From Branchiostoma floridae (taxonomy: Eukaryota; Chordata; Leptocardii; Amphioxiformes; Branchiostomatidae): a stretch of DNA of 64,000 nucleotides. A model generated the notes under the pieces. It was given only the letters and a program-made list of their open reading frames with translations, did no database searches and had not been told where the DNA came from. The stretch covers positions 29,557,818 to 29,621,817 of the forward strand of contig NC_049980.1 in assembly GCF_000003815.2 (NCBI RefSeq), in the 5' to 3' direction. Shown here in pieces: positions 12,501 through 24,150 of the stretch (position 1 is the first letter of the stretch; each line of letters begins with the position of its first letter). Position numbers and translations under genes: made by a program.

Positions 12501-14421
12501 TTATGGGGAGCTCGGGTCATAACTAGATGATGATGATGCGGTTTTTCGTGACACTTAGCCATTTTTGATTGACAGTTGTCGGATGATCTCTATTCCAAGG
12601 GGCTAAGAACAGGAGCTGCGTCCAGAATCATTTAAACTAGCCGGGTCTCCCGAAAAGTAGCCCGAAAATATGTTCAGCATGCGCTGGCCATCTCTGGTCA
12701 TCAAGAGGGGTCATCAGTAAAGGAAGGTACAGATCAAAGAAGCGGTGGCCATCGGTGGTAATTATAGCACAGGGCTCAGAAAGGCGTAGCACCTGAAAAG
12801 GGTAATGTAAGAAACGGGTGTTAGATTTTACTGGGGCCTTTGACGAAGAAATCAAATCAATCCAAGAGTCTATCTCGTCTTTACGACCCCCTTCTCGGCT
12901 CATTTGGCAAATGGGAAAACCAACACCGGGCTCGCGGTATAATCGCTCTTGTGAGGGTTTGGCGATTATGCCCGGCTTAATGTTCTTGGTGTAGGAGATT
13001 GGGACCGCTAATGTGAAGACTTCGTGCCAGTTCACGGGATCAGGCGGTAGGCATGCGGGAAATTACACTCATGGCAGCCGATAAACTCGGGCAGAGAGAT
13101 TGTGTGTAAAGTTGATCACCTCGCCAACACAAAAATGATAACCACCCCCTGAACACGGCTACCACCGCGGAACAGCCTACCGATACATCATCACAACGCC
13201 ATCACAACATACACAGAACACGGGCATATTTCCGGGACGTATACAGCTTGGAGAAGACACGGATACCATGATTTTTGTGTGCACCAGAAGCCCGGAGCCT
13301 AGCGCTAGTTAATGTACATCCTCACATTTACTGCGACTGAATTACACACAATCACCCGTCCCCATACCTCCGCGATCTGCTAGTAATTCACTACCCCCTT
13401 TATGGATGCAGAAATTATAGATAACTCCTTAACGATTTTGTTGTAGGTCATTGAAATGCAGCGTCGACGCACACACACACGCGTATATATATAGGCAACC
13501 TCGGTGTAGAAATAAGATTGCAGCTATAACATTATCGTTACTGCTTTATGTGGTGCTTATTTACCAGTACATCGTCGTGTATGGAGATATACAATTTTGA
13601 CCTTTTGCGATATGCTCATAAACAGTGGCTAATGCGGGGCCCGGGTATAACAATGGCGCTCAGGGTCCGCGCAAACGAAATTACACCACCTCTATCCGTA
13701 TTTTACACCTAAATGCGGCAGATACGTCTCTGAATATTTTCAAATTTTATGGTCACATCAAATTTCGGGGTTATGGAGGGAGGGAGAAAGGCAGAAAACC
13801 TAGCAGGCGACGTTTTGGCGCAGTTGTATATATTGATCGATATGGGGAAAGGATGGGCATATTTCCTGTCACATTTGTCAACGCTGAAATGTGTTTCTTT
13901 CGATCGATGTCCGGAAATTGTTTTAGGGCTTTTAGAATGTAGCAGGAAGAATATAAAAAAAGGATGAAATTCGGCGAATATACTCTGGGCTATTTTGGTT
14001 ATCTACCTACCATCGTTCCCGAATGATGCGGGGTTCAAATTCTTTCCCACAACAACCACAACGCTTCTCTTTGTTTATATAGCGCGTCCTGCTATATTGT
14101 ACATTTGTGCTATCTAAAGATAAATCTCTTGAGCGAATCATAGAAAAAAATTAGCATGGAAACCTAGTTTTTAATTCTGTTAACGCAGAGTATATTCCGA
14201 GACTGAGTCGCTTTTGGAAGAGTGAGGATTTTGAAACGCTCCTCCATCCTGTATGTTCTTGTATGTGCTGCGGGCCGGGGTTAGTGCGCTCCCGTACAGG
14301 GTACGGTCACGGCTCCGGCGCCCCGAGCGATACATACCGACTCATTTCCTCCAACATATCCGTGCCAGATAGCTGACATCTTGTTTTGGAACAGATTGGA
14401 GGAAACACACAGACGAGTCTG
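9547..14421. other. Intergenic DNA, no gene recognised
   Basis: A CpG-richer part spans about 10600-11350. A perfect 8-bp stem hairpin lies at 12131-12150 (TTCCTCTT/AAGAGGAA). A 132-codon minus frame at 12637-13035 opens on GTG and has no domain I recognise. A tRNA-like stretch near 13988-14045 has a GGGTTCAAATTC B-box but no closing acceptor stem. I saw no other repeat apart from the dinucleotide tract listed separately. Confidence 0.4.
13469..13494. repeat. (CA)n/(TA)n microsatellite
   Basis: A short run of alternating CA steps passes through CGCG into TA steps. It is an ordinary dinucleotide microsatellite. Confidence 0.8.
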
Positions 14422-14705
14422 GCATCGCGTGGCCTAACGGTTAGAATGTTTGGCCCAGAAGCAAAAGGTGCTAGGCTCGAACCCTTGACATGCGTCAATG
14501 TTGTGCCATTGAGAAATACACTTCATACGAATGTTCTCACTTTTCTCAGGTAAAAATGAACAACTAGCTTCGGCCAGCGACGTCCATGGGATAGGGCATT
14601 CAATGGAGGTCCCTTGTTTAAGGAAAGCCACACCGGTACCTCGAGCACTATAAAGAACCCACCACACTTATGGAAAAGAGTAGGGGTCCATTACGGTGTG
14701 AGGGG
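14422..14705 (+). mobile_element. tRNA-derived SINE with conserved central domain
   Basis: The head is tRNA-like, with an A-box (tggcctaacggttagaatg, ~14430-14448) and a B-box (ggctcgaaccc, 14474-14484), the internal RNA polymerase III promoter. After it comes a worn central domain with the order ttgtgcc-ttgagaaa-tacactt, then ctcagg-taaaaatgaacaactagcttcggcc. This is the layout of SINEs widespread in lancelets and other marine invertebrates. The tail runs through gccacaccggtacctcgagcactataaagaaccca to about 14705. Many departures from a functional tRNA show it is an old copy. It encodes no protein and would have needed LINE machinery in trans; a partnership with the LINE at 5.9-9.5 kb is possible but their 3' ends do not obviously match. 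Confidence 0.75.
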
Positions 14706-17097
14706 ATCAAACCATACAGTATACAGTATATATAGGCTACAGAATTTTCACAAATATCAAGGCCTTGACAGATATATGTAGAAGAATAAGAGCAACGTAT
14801 GTCATTTTCACATTTCCAAAACAGTATGCCACAATATATGGCAATCATAAGATAATATTGTGGAAGGCCAGCTTTTCATTATTTTCATCTTAGTTTCAAA
14901 TTAGCTGCATGTGCTGTGTTGGTCAGTCCCTTGTCATCTTATGGGTCATCCTATCATTGGCATCTTTTTATTGAGAAGAGACAGAAAGCTGAAAATACGA
15001 AAGCAAATGTAGGTCTATATACAACATAATACTAACATCACTGACCAGTTTATACGAACAGCACTTACCAGTTTCTATCTCTTCAACAGATTTAGATTTG
15101 GAATCAGATATTATATGTTAAAGGTACATTTAGATCGGTCGCAATATTGCTGCAGCACAGCAAGATATTGTGTAATAGGAAATATGTGACATATCAAAAC
15201 CATTGTACAGTTTATGACTACATCGTGTGGCTCCTTTGATTTTTTCTTACTTTTAATCTACATTTGTGATATTTAAAAGCACAAGATAGTAGCCGAATAC
15301 ACTTTTGTTCATAAATGGATGGCAGCAGAAAAAGAACTCTCGTTGTCTTTAAATACAAGTCAAAATTCCATTAATGCATCTGCATATTTGCCATCAAAAT
15401 GATGATAGTTTTCAAAACTTCAATGAAACTATGATTTAAGGCGTGATTTAGTATTTATGCCACTTTATTTATTAATGTTGAATTGGATCCATCGATGGGA
15501 AAATGTAAAAACCTAATGCATATTGACCAACTTTTATGGCAGTAGTTTATCATGGCCAGTTCATCACCACTTGTCATTATGGGAAGAGACATGCTCAGCA
15601 TCATCCTCGCACAGTCATTATCTAGATCTGGACCTCACTATAGTGTGGTAATTAAGTTGACATTTCATCATTTATTTTTCTACAAATGACCCGCTTTTTG
15701 GTATAATTTCCTTCCAAACAAGAGCGCAATAAATAGCGGTTAAGGATGGCAATATAGAAAAAAAGTAGGACAAAATTAGCATAATCGGTAGGACACTAAC
15801 ACATGGTTTTATGCTTTTCGGGCAGTTTTGGAAGGATTTATATATAGGCAAACATGACCCACACCAACTGCACAAAACAAAAGTAAAATGTCAGCTGTGT
15901 AAATGGCGTATCTGGAAAAAAGGAACAAAGGAACGTTGGCCTAAGAACTAGGTTGAACGATTTTCCTTACAGAAAAGGTGTTGACTTTAACTTGAACTTC
16001 AATCTAGCTGCATGGCTCTGAGAGCGCGACAAACAAACAACTGACGATAAGACATTGTTCACAGGCTACCAGACAGGACTTTGTCAGGGGCACTACTTTT
16101 TTTCAGACGAAACTATCGATCACTTCATTTCGGTACCCCTCGCCTCACACTCTTCAAAAACTCTGCCAACTCGAGGGGCGAAAGTTCATGGCTGCCGCTG
16201 GCTTTGTTGAAGACTCAGAGCAAATATTTGGTGGCCCTTCTGTACGCGTTTGTGGTATTTGAACACCGGAGTCAGACCGTTACAAGCGGGAGGTAGCCAC
16301 AGCCTGGATGTTTGAACAGAACAGAGTTGAATTTAGGGCCAGACCTCGAGCAAACCTCATCAAATGGTACAATGAGCAGTCAGCTCACATCTAAGCTTGC
16401 TTTGGTATAGTCCTGAGTTTTCATGCGACTATTACTGACAGAGCTTGCCGAGGTGTTGTTTGTAGTAAACGCCAGTATCACAAAATCATGTACATTGATT
16501 CGGTAGACAGACGTGAAGTGGCTAAATGTTGAATATTTCAATAACTGAAGTTTTTTGCCTTTTGTGAACAAACACACACTGTATGAGACTGCTGACTGTA
16601 CGCTTGCCACCAATGAATATCTACTTACCATACACGCAATTCTAACCCAGCAGCTTAATGCAATAGTTGTGGGCAGTTAGTTAACGTAGGTAATGTAAGT
16701 AATGTACTTGCTGCGCTATATTAAGAGTCGATATCTTGGATCACTAGCGTAGTCAGCAATGTCCTTTGTAAGCATAATTTTAATTCTTTGTTTCTTTCTC
16801 CATCACTGGCCTTTGCTACTACATGACGTCTTCTAAAAAGCCTGAAACCTTTTTCCTCAGCCACCCCACCTTATAACAGCTTCTATGATGAAAAACGTCC
16901 TTCTGGCCGACCGACTTTAAATTTTCGTCCCACAAGAGGAAGCTGGAGAAAACGCGAAGGGAAGCCCTTTTCATCAAAGCAGATTCTGTCAATATAGGTG
17001 GAGGAAGAGGAACTCCCCGGACTGACTCCGAGTCGGGAGGAGGCAACCCCTTGGGTACGAACCTATCGACTTCTGGGTCCTTCGGTATCTGTTTAGT
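14706..17097. other. AT-rich intergenic DNA
   Basis: No gene or RNA was recognised. Scattered TA-rich tracts occur. A short palindromic stretch (gcaatattgc) lies near 15140. The frame at 16819-17136 on the minus strand overlaps the TIR element that follows and is not credible. Confidence 0.45.
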
Positions 17098-17336
17098 CCC
17101 CCTTTCCACTAGACGGCGATCGCGCTGCGCGCTCACTGCGACCTAAATAGGATATGTGTAATCTTCACTTTCACACTTGGTATATCATACAAAACGTAAA
17201 AGTGTGACTGAGAAGACAACAAAATAAACAAGGTGTAAAAAGATTCGCTTCTTTTCTATAGAGTTCGTTGAGCGATCTGTCAAATTTTAGGTCGCAGAGA
17301 GAGCGCGGCAAGAGCACTGTCCTAGTGGAAAGGGGG
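17098..17336. mobile_element. 239-bp TIR element (MITE), copy 1
   Basis: It begins CCCCCTTTCCACTAGACGGC and ends CCTAGTGGAAAGGGGG; the ends are inverted repeats continuing about 35 bp with mismatches (GCGATCGCGC...GCGCTC against GAGCGCGGC). A second inverted pair lies inside (cttcactttcacac with gtgtgactgagaag), so the whole element can fold back. A close relative in the same orientation lies at 61628-61850. No coding capacity is present. The target-site duplication is unclear; both copies have TTAG-type left flanks and TATTA-type right flanks. Confidence 0.85.
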
Positions 17337-17837
17337 TATTATTGTTCGAACAGCGGTGTTACGTTGGCAAGTCGGTAGAGTGAGTCTTTCTCTCTCTCTC
17401 GAAGACTTGTTACACACCACTCACCTCTTCTTCAGCAAGTACACACCATCGATTTTGCTGTTCCTCCCTTATTTGATTCCGTCGGATCGAAGGTTTAAAT
17501 CACCGCGAAGAGCTGAGACATACGTTGGGGAAATATGGGTTCGATTCCGTTTGGATTGGATGGATGGAAGGATCAATAGAAACGCAAATGAATGAATACA
17601 AGGATTAAGCGCCCGAGAATGAAGCGGCCTCCAGGGCTTCATTTGAAAAGAATGAAGAAAGAAATGATTAAGAAGAGAGTATCACGAACGCCTGACCTCG
17701 TGTGAAGACGCCTCTACTGTGTAAAACAGCGTTACGAGTAGTGTGTACGATGTTTTGCAACGTTTTCTTTGTAGTATCAAGACTTCTCTCCGCGGTTGCC
17801 TGGCTGAGGAAGCATGCACTGGTGTAAACAAATCGCC

Positions 17838-17851
17838 GTCGCTATGGCAAC
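17838..17851. promoter_or_regulatory. X-box-like motif (RFX factor site), near consensus
   Basis: The sequence GTCGCTATGGCAAC keeps the ATGGCAAC half of the X-box recognised by RFX transcription factors, which often control ciliary genes; the left half departs from GTTGCC. It lies 1.7 kb from a perfect copy. Motif match only; no target gene is visible. Confidence 0.35.
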
Positions 17852-19558
17852 CGGATCCAGAATGAGAAGAGACATCCTCGTCACGTCGTGCCGGTCCCCG
17901 GGCTCCGTTTTGTCATCGCGTTAATTGGTTAATTGAAAGTGAATCTGCCATTGTGTAGATTGGGGACTTCCTAATTAGATCTCTCTTTCCAGGAGAAAAT
18001 AGAGAGATGACACAGGCACTGAGACGCCTGTTCTACTCAAGTACTGTGGATGTCGCAAGAAGTGAATCATTTAGGGGGTGCTAATTAGTGCCTTTATAAA
18101 CGTCTTGAGACAGGATATCATCTTTGTCTTCCACTTCCAGTCTGGGAATCTTAATTTATCTGGTAGTAGGGGAGGGGGACTGTGCCATTCAACTATGCAT
18201 GCATGCTCTACTAGCTATTACAGTGCGGATAATTAAACAATGCACTGTTAGAACTTTTTTCAACGTCTTTAAGGTGTGTGCCATAAGATTTAGATGGCTA
18301 CATTTGTTTGTGTGGAAAAGCCAGGCATTCGCAGACATTCCCCTGCCGTTTGTTCGCAGATCGTGGCGAACAAAGCAATAACAACAAAGCCGGGTTTACC
18401 AAACAGAACACCACTAGAGGCAGAAATACCTGTCCAAGATAAACGAGACCCTGGATAGAGACAGGCGACCTTTGCTGCTTAAATGTCAAACATAGGAACA
18501 CGTTTGCTACAAAAGTACAAACTACTGGAAATGCATCTGTACACACTCTTGTTCTTAATCGTTCTTCCGAAGTTGCATACTGTATCTTAAACTAGTTCAC
18601 AAAGTATCCTTACACTATTCAAATTGGAATTCAAACATGGAATCGGGCTCTTAAGATAGAGTTAATTATTACAAGTGCATAAATGATGTGTACTTGGTTC
18701 ACTGTGATATTTGCCGTTGGGATGGATAATTAACATACTAAAAGTGCGAGTACACAAACAGAGCTACGGCATTCTAACAGCGCCGCCATACATGTCTTTC
18801 CCAAACATCTAGTTCAGCTGCAAACTTTTCTTTCAAGCGTAGTGTATTTTCTTTCTCTTGAAAACGATGTTCATCTGAGTCATTTTGAGGGCTGATTATG
18901 TTAGGTCAGGTTCAAGAAGTCAGGTTTTTATGTCACCGTCCGAATCTGAAATTGACCCGAGTGTCCAGTATAAAACTATAGTGATATTTATCTCTTGCTA
19001 TGAAATACGTGGAAGACTCCTACATCATGTACCTGCGATCACCTTCACACAAAATCGTTGCAATGAGAACTAATCCTGACCCTTCAAGTGCTCTCCATGC
19101 CCCCCTCCCACCCTCTCCATCCCACACGTTAAAGCACGGACAGGTGTAACACGTGTTCTATCTGAAGCCTCAGCAGACACATGGTGCGGAGTCAGGTGGC
19201 ACGCTGACCTACCCTTTTCATATCGCCTCTTGTTCCTGTAACCGCAAATGTCAGCCCGTGACTCGCCCTGCCACCCCAGCTCTGTTGTTGAAGCTATAGA
19301 GTAGAGAACGGCTCACACAGCCAGCGGATATGGAGTACACGTGTTTCTGATAAGCACTTGACGGTTTAATAATATAACAGTGACCGTCTCCGCGTCTACT
19401 GCGATAGGCTAGGGGCTTTACAATTATGAGATGAAAAGGAACGTGACCTCTAGCCGTCTGCACACGCCAGGGTCACGCTAATCTCCAGACCAGGTTTCCA
19501 AAATTTCGGTGTCCATTTCCAGAAATAGCAGAAAGGTTATAAGCCGTTCTTGGAACAC

Positions 19559-19572
19559 GTTGCCATGGCAAC
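19559..19572. promoter_or_regulatory. Perfect palindromic X-box (RFX site)
   Basis: GTTGCCATGGCAAC is an exact 14-bp palindrome matching the ideal RFX binding site. RFX factors bind such sites upstream of cilia genes and in enhancers. No transcription start or coding exon can be seen nearby, so a regulatory role here is inferred from the motif alone. Confidence 0.5.
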
Positions 19573-22500
19573 GAAAACTACACCGAATCCATCATACCGA
19601 TACAAGTTAGAAAATAACCATTTGTTCTACTATCGCGCAGTTGTAGTGCTATACACATTGCCTTTTTTCAAGATAGGTATTACACACCTTATCAAAGGAT
19701 TAGAATGATTTCCATACGAACTATTCCTATATCTATGAAATTGAGAAAGAAAGTAACACGGTCTTAAAATTTGTGGAAAATGTATGAGAAACACAATATT
19801 TTCCTGTTCTTTAGATGCTTACCTAACCCAACAATCTTCACCTTTTGTTTTCTTTTTTTGTACCTGAAGGATGGACTGGTACTTCCCTCCTATGCTCCCT
19901 CAGCACGTCATGGTCCTATGTAGCCATAATAGCCTATATCTTTCCCACATTAGCCTATACTGTTGAAGAGAAAACCGAATTGAGAGGAAATAAAACGACA
20001 GTGAGAGGAAATTGTAACAGCGTTCTCTGCCCGGTAGCGGTTGGAGGGGTCAAACTTGTTCTCAACAGCGACAGGAAAGATAATCAGATTTTGGGGCAAC
20101 CGGCAAGGTCAGGGTGAAACCGGACCTTTTCCTGACCGGAAAGCGGGTTAAGGATGTTACAACGTGTTTCCTGGGGGCAACTTCAACTACATTCCTCCTT
20201 AACGTCATCTCAGGGAAAAGATTGGAATGTTTTCTTCTGTTTTGTTGCAAATATCTTCTGTTTACGCAAGGTAACAATTACTCAAGCAACTGGATATATT
20301 TTGGAAACGGCCGGACTTTTCAGGTAGCATCTACTACCAGTACCATAAACTGACAATTTCCATCTTTGGTTTCTTTTGAGAATTCCATATGTATTCCCTA
20401 ACATCTTTTCCCGAGTTATCAATAGGGATTAAAGAGTGGGATATTGAGCCATGCTATGTAATTTAAACTTCTGTTTACATTCGTCACTTTATCATGAAGT
20501 TCCTTGGAAGGATAAAGCGATTTCTGTTCAGCTATAGCTGCAGCAAGGCGAGTAAATTGAGTATTTGGAATTGGTCTTAAGAAATTTGGAAACTAGACTT
20601 TTTCTTACTTTCTGAAGAGCGGTTTTTAGACTTGTAGCACAGATGTGTCGTGTAAAACACCTGTTCCAACACTTGTGTCTGTGTGTCTCTCCTAAGAACG
20701 GCTCAAGGTCAGGGAGTCATGCAACAGTCTTCCTGTAGCGGAACAGATTATAGTATTAACAGTGGTGGGAGACGTGCTCTACAGCCCAGCCTCCTGCCTG
20801 CTACACCAGTTTTATAGGATCTGGAACAGCCATATACAGGGGGTGGGGAGGCTCTGACCGCACGGGTCACCCAGTCAACCGCTACCTTCCGGAACGGGAA
20901 CGGTTCAAGATGTAACAGGCATTAAAACATCACAGACAACCTTAAGATCGGAACTACACTTGATGTGAAACCTGGCATGTCTCGGATTTCTTAGGAAGTG
21001 TGAGTTAGTTCTGTCCAGAAGATTTTGCTTTAACTCTGTCTTCATTTATACATTGAAGCGATCATTGCATGTGTCAACCACATGTTTTCACTACTTTTGA
21101 ATGGAACAGCTAGTATTATCTCAATGCTTAAAATTAGGTCGTCCAGTGCCTATACTGTTAAAGAGGAACGACCTTATGATATTGCCTACTAGGTGGACAG
21201 TTGTCACTACCAGCCAAACGCATTCCTTTACACCTTTTCCCTTATCATCAATAGGGTTTACAAAGAACAATTGACTTTGTTCGTGCTGTTTATTCTTTGT
21301 CAATGACGCCCATGAAAAGTACAAATACTCATTTTTATTAATTTTTTGGGGGGCATCTGGGAAAGTTTCGGACAATGAAGAAACATTCACGAGTCCTCCA
21401 CCCAAGGAAATTGGATTGGAAACGCAAGGTTATTGATTGGAATTGCCACCAAACCAGGGAGCATACAAACATGCACATAAGCGTAAAAGCCAGCAGATGG
21501 GGATGAAATAACCGGAAAATGAAGTCTGTGCTGAGAGAGCGGCCATTCACAGTCCAGCACATCCGAGGCACTTTGTCTTGGACATTAGCACACGGCTATC
21601 CAGATGGCAACCACAACAAACTCGCGACCACCACATCAACATCACGGAGCCGTTTCCGTGTTTTACAGGGTTACTGGCGCGTCTTTCGCGCTATAAAAGT
21701 GAAATAAAGAGTGGCATAACTTATTGATATAGCCATCAATTCCACGTACTTCCAATTTATTTGACTTATTGGGAGAACGGTTGACTGTGTGGTGAAGTAT
21801 CGTGGGGTTTCTCATACGTACGTCTCTTTTTTTAATTCTCTGGCCTTGTAAAATGTGAAGATATATGAGCACGGGTTGTGTTGAGGAAAGTTCGGACTAC
21901 AGGATTGAAGACTGTACTCGCACTTTTAACTACTTTGTCGTTGCAAGTTCCATCTCAATCCTGACTTAGTATTTCAGAGTGCACATCGCCAGAGACTGAC
22001 AGCTAAGGTTTTCGGAAAAATATAGCAATTGAGAAAGAGTTTCAAAATTTTTATGCAGTATTGCTTTGGCTTGTGACACCAAAATAACAAAAACTAACTT
22101 ATTATACATGATCTAATATTGTAAAACCTTGTCCGAAGGTGAACGAAGTAACACAGTGCTATACAACGTGCGTATATCAGGAAAAGACAACGAAATAATC
22201 AAAGGAATAGAAGCTGAAAGATAACTACTCTGAACATATTTCTGCGTAAACTACTAGACACCTTTTTTGTCTGCATGCAGGGAGAAATGCATGCAACAAA
22301 GACGTATATTGGGGGACTAGATTTGACAAACGTATCAAATACATCGTGAATAAAAACAACTGTCGTGAATTGTGAACTACATTTGTAGTGTTTTCCCATG
22401 CCATGATTGACCACACAGTCTGTATCATATAATTTCGGTTACATTCAATTTTCAAGTACACTTTTGCTACTAGCTTTTTTTTTCAGAAAGGATTGTTAGC

Positions 22501-24150
22501 TGGGCAACTGACAAGCCGGAGAATTACCAGTAGTAGGCTACGGTACTTACTACATTTATTACTAACAAATATCCATCGTTTGTCAGAAATTGTCGTCCAC
22601 AATATTTACGACACTCGTCCAGCAACAACCGGAAATTGGACATCACGAAAATGGACACGATTTCTGTCCCTAAGTTAGTGTTATGTTCGCGTTGTTATGT
22701 CCGTCTAAAAACGTCTGAAATTTCACCAAATGAATTTCCTGGTGTCCTGACCACACAAGATAGACACACGTGAAAACTTCCACGATTATAGTGCAGTATC
22801 TTTACTTCACAATGTGGTGTTTTATTTCCAGTAGCATGTTATAGGATGGAAATATCCTCGACTCTATGCATCATTTTGAACCTCTTTCTACACTCTTTCA
22901 ATGTAACGTTAGTCAGTGTTCATTTTCTACAACATGTAGACTGTGCACAGGTATTTCAATCGGTAACGTTTTCATTCTTTGTATATATATATATACATGG
23001 TCGTTTTATATTGTTTGTGTGTGGATATCCTCTGTAGATTCTTGTTGTACTTTTACCTTGAAAGAAATCTAGAGGTACCTTTCAAAAACCCTGACTGTCA
23101 TGTCGACACAGAACACTGTGTTTCTCCTATCATAAACTACAATACCATATACCTATCAGGCTAAGCCATAGCTTGTAGTTTGTGCCATCATTTTAGAACA
23201 GTTTGTTTTGAACACGGACATGGCCGACACTTGACTTTCCTCGACCATGATTCAGCATATATAACAGTTCTATGTATAAATGTGTCAGAAAGTATGGAGG
23301 TATGAATTAAAAATGTTATCTGTGAGCTCTATAGTTCAAACACAATAACAAAAGGGTATGCATGTATGCACGTTTCAGTCACATTTCTTCAGGAAACTGT
23401 TTTAGTCAAATCCTCAAACGTTATATGTACATTTTCGTACTCCAATTCCTTTTGTCTAAATCGTTGATATTTGTAATGTTATTGTTTGTAGGTTCTGTGG
23501 CAACTATCGAACACAGTCGCAGGCGATTTCAATCGTATCTTGGACTGATGCATCATGTACCTGTGACCTATCTTGATCGTAGAATATATATATAACTTAA
23601 CAACCTATGATGACAAACAAATAGAAGGTATTTCAGAACTTCGCAGTGATAGTTGTGACGGCATTGATATTAAAACAAAGTGAATTTTCATCACATGCAG
23701 TTTGGTCGTTTTGTGTACTGTGATATCTGTATGCTCGAAGAGAGTAATGTGACCCTGTACATAGGTACATTTTGGTCTGTCAAACGAGTATCTATTCTGC
23801 GTTTGCAACGTGTTAATGAAACGTATGCTTAGCGAACGGTATGAAGAAAGAAAAAAGAGACTACATATTCGGTATGCACTAAAACTAACCCTAAACAAAA
23901 CGAACCATACGGAATCTACCACAAACACATGTGAACACACGCTTCCCTATATGTCCCAACTCTTTAGGCGTGATTTTATCAGTGATAAACTGTTTGTTAC
24001 AATGGTTATGATACTTATTTTGGACGGGTTTGCTCACACCTTGACACCGCCCCATGCCCAGTATTACATAGCACCTAAACACAGAGGGGTCTTACAACAT
24101 GCACAAGTGCCGTCACGTACACAGCTCAAAATGCGCGGACACGTGTGAAG

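Larger units (their letters stand above)
17337..24150. other. Intergenic DNA with candidate regulatory motifs
   Basis: No gene was recognised. A (CT)n tract lies at about 17389-17400. Homeodomain-type TTAATTGGTTAATTG lies near 17921-17935 and two X-box motifs are listed separately. A self-complementary TA tract lies at 22981-22996. A small inverted repeat ggtcagg/cctgacc lies near 20107-20140. The remainder is AT-rich with only chance-length frames. Confidence 0.4.

Noticed and set aside
12637-13035. 132-codon minus-strand frame with protein-like composition
   Set aside because: It opens on GTG with no ATG or convincing splice sites, and I could not match it to a family.
13990-14012. Resemblance to miR-9 (tttggttatcta)
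   Set aside because: The seed does not match and there is no complementary arm to form a hairpin.
13988-14050. tRNA-like sequence with GGGTTCAAATTC
   Set aside because: The B-box is good but the acceptor and anticodon stems do not pair, and the D-arm is poor. At most a tRNA-derived relic.
17366-17550. A-box-like GGTAGAGTG and B-box GGGTTCGATTCC
   Set aside because: They are about 155 bp apart and no cloverleaf can be formed.
18770-18795. Minus-strand ATGGCGGCG start
   Set aside because: It opens only about 19 codons. ATGGCGGC is also a YY1-type binding site, so I do not call an exon.
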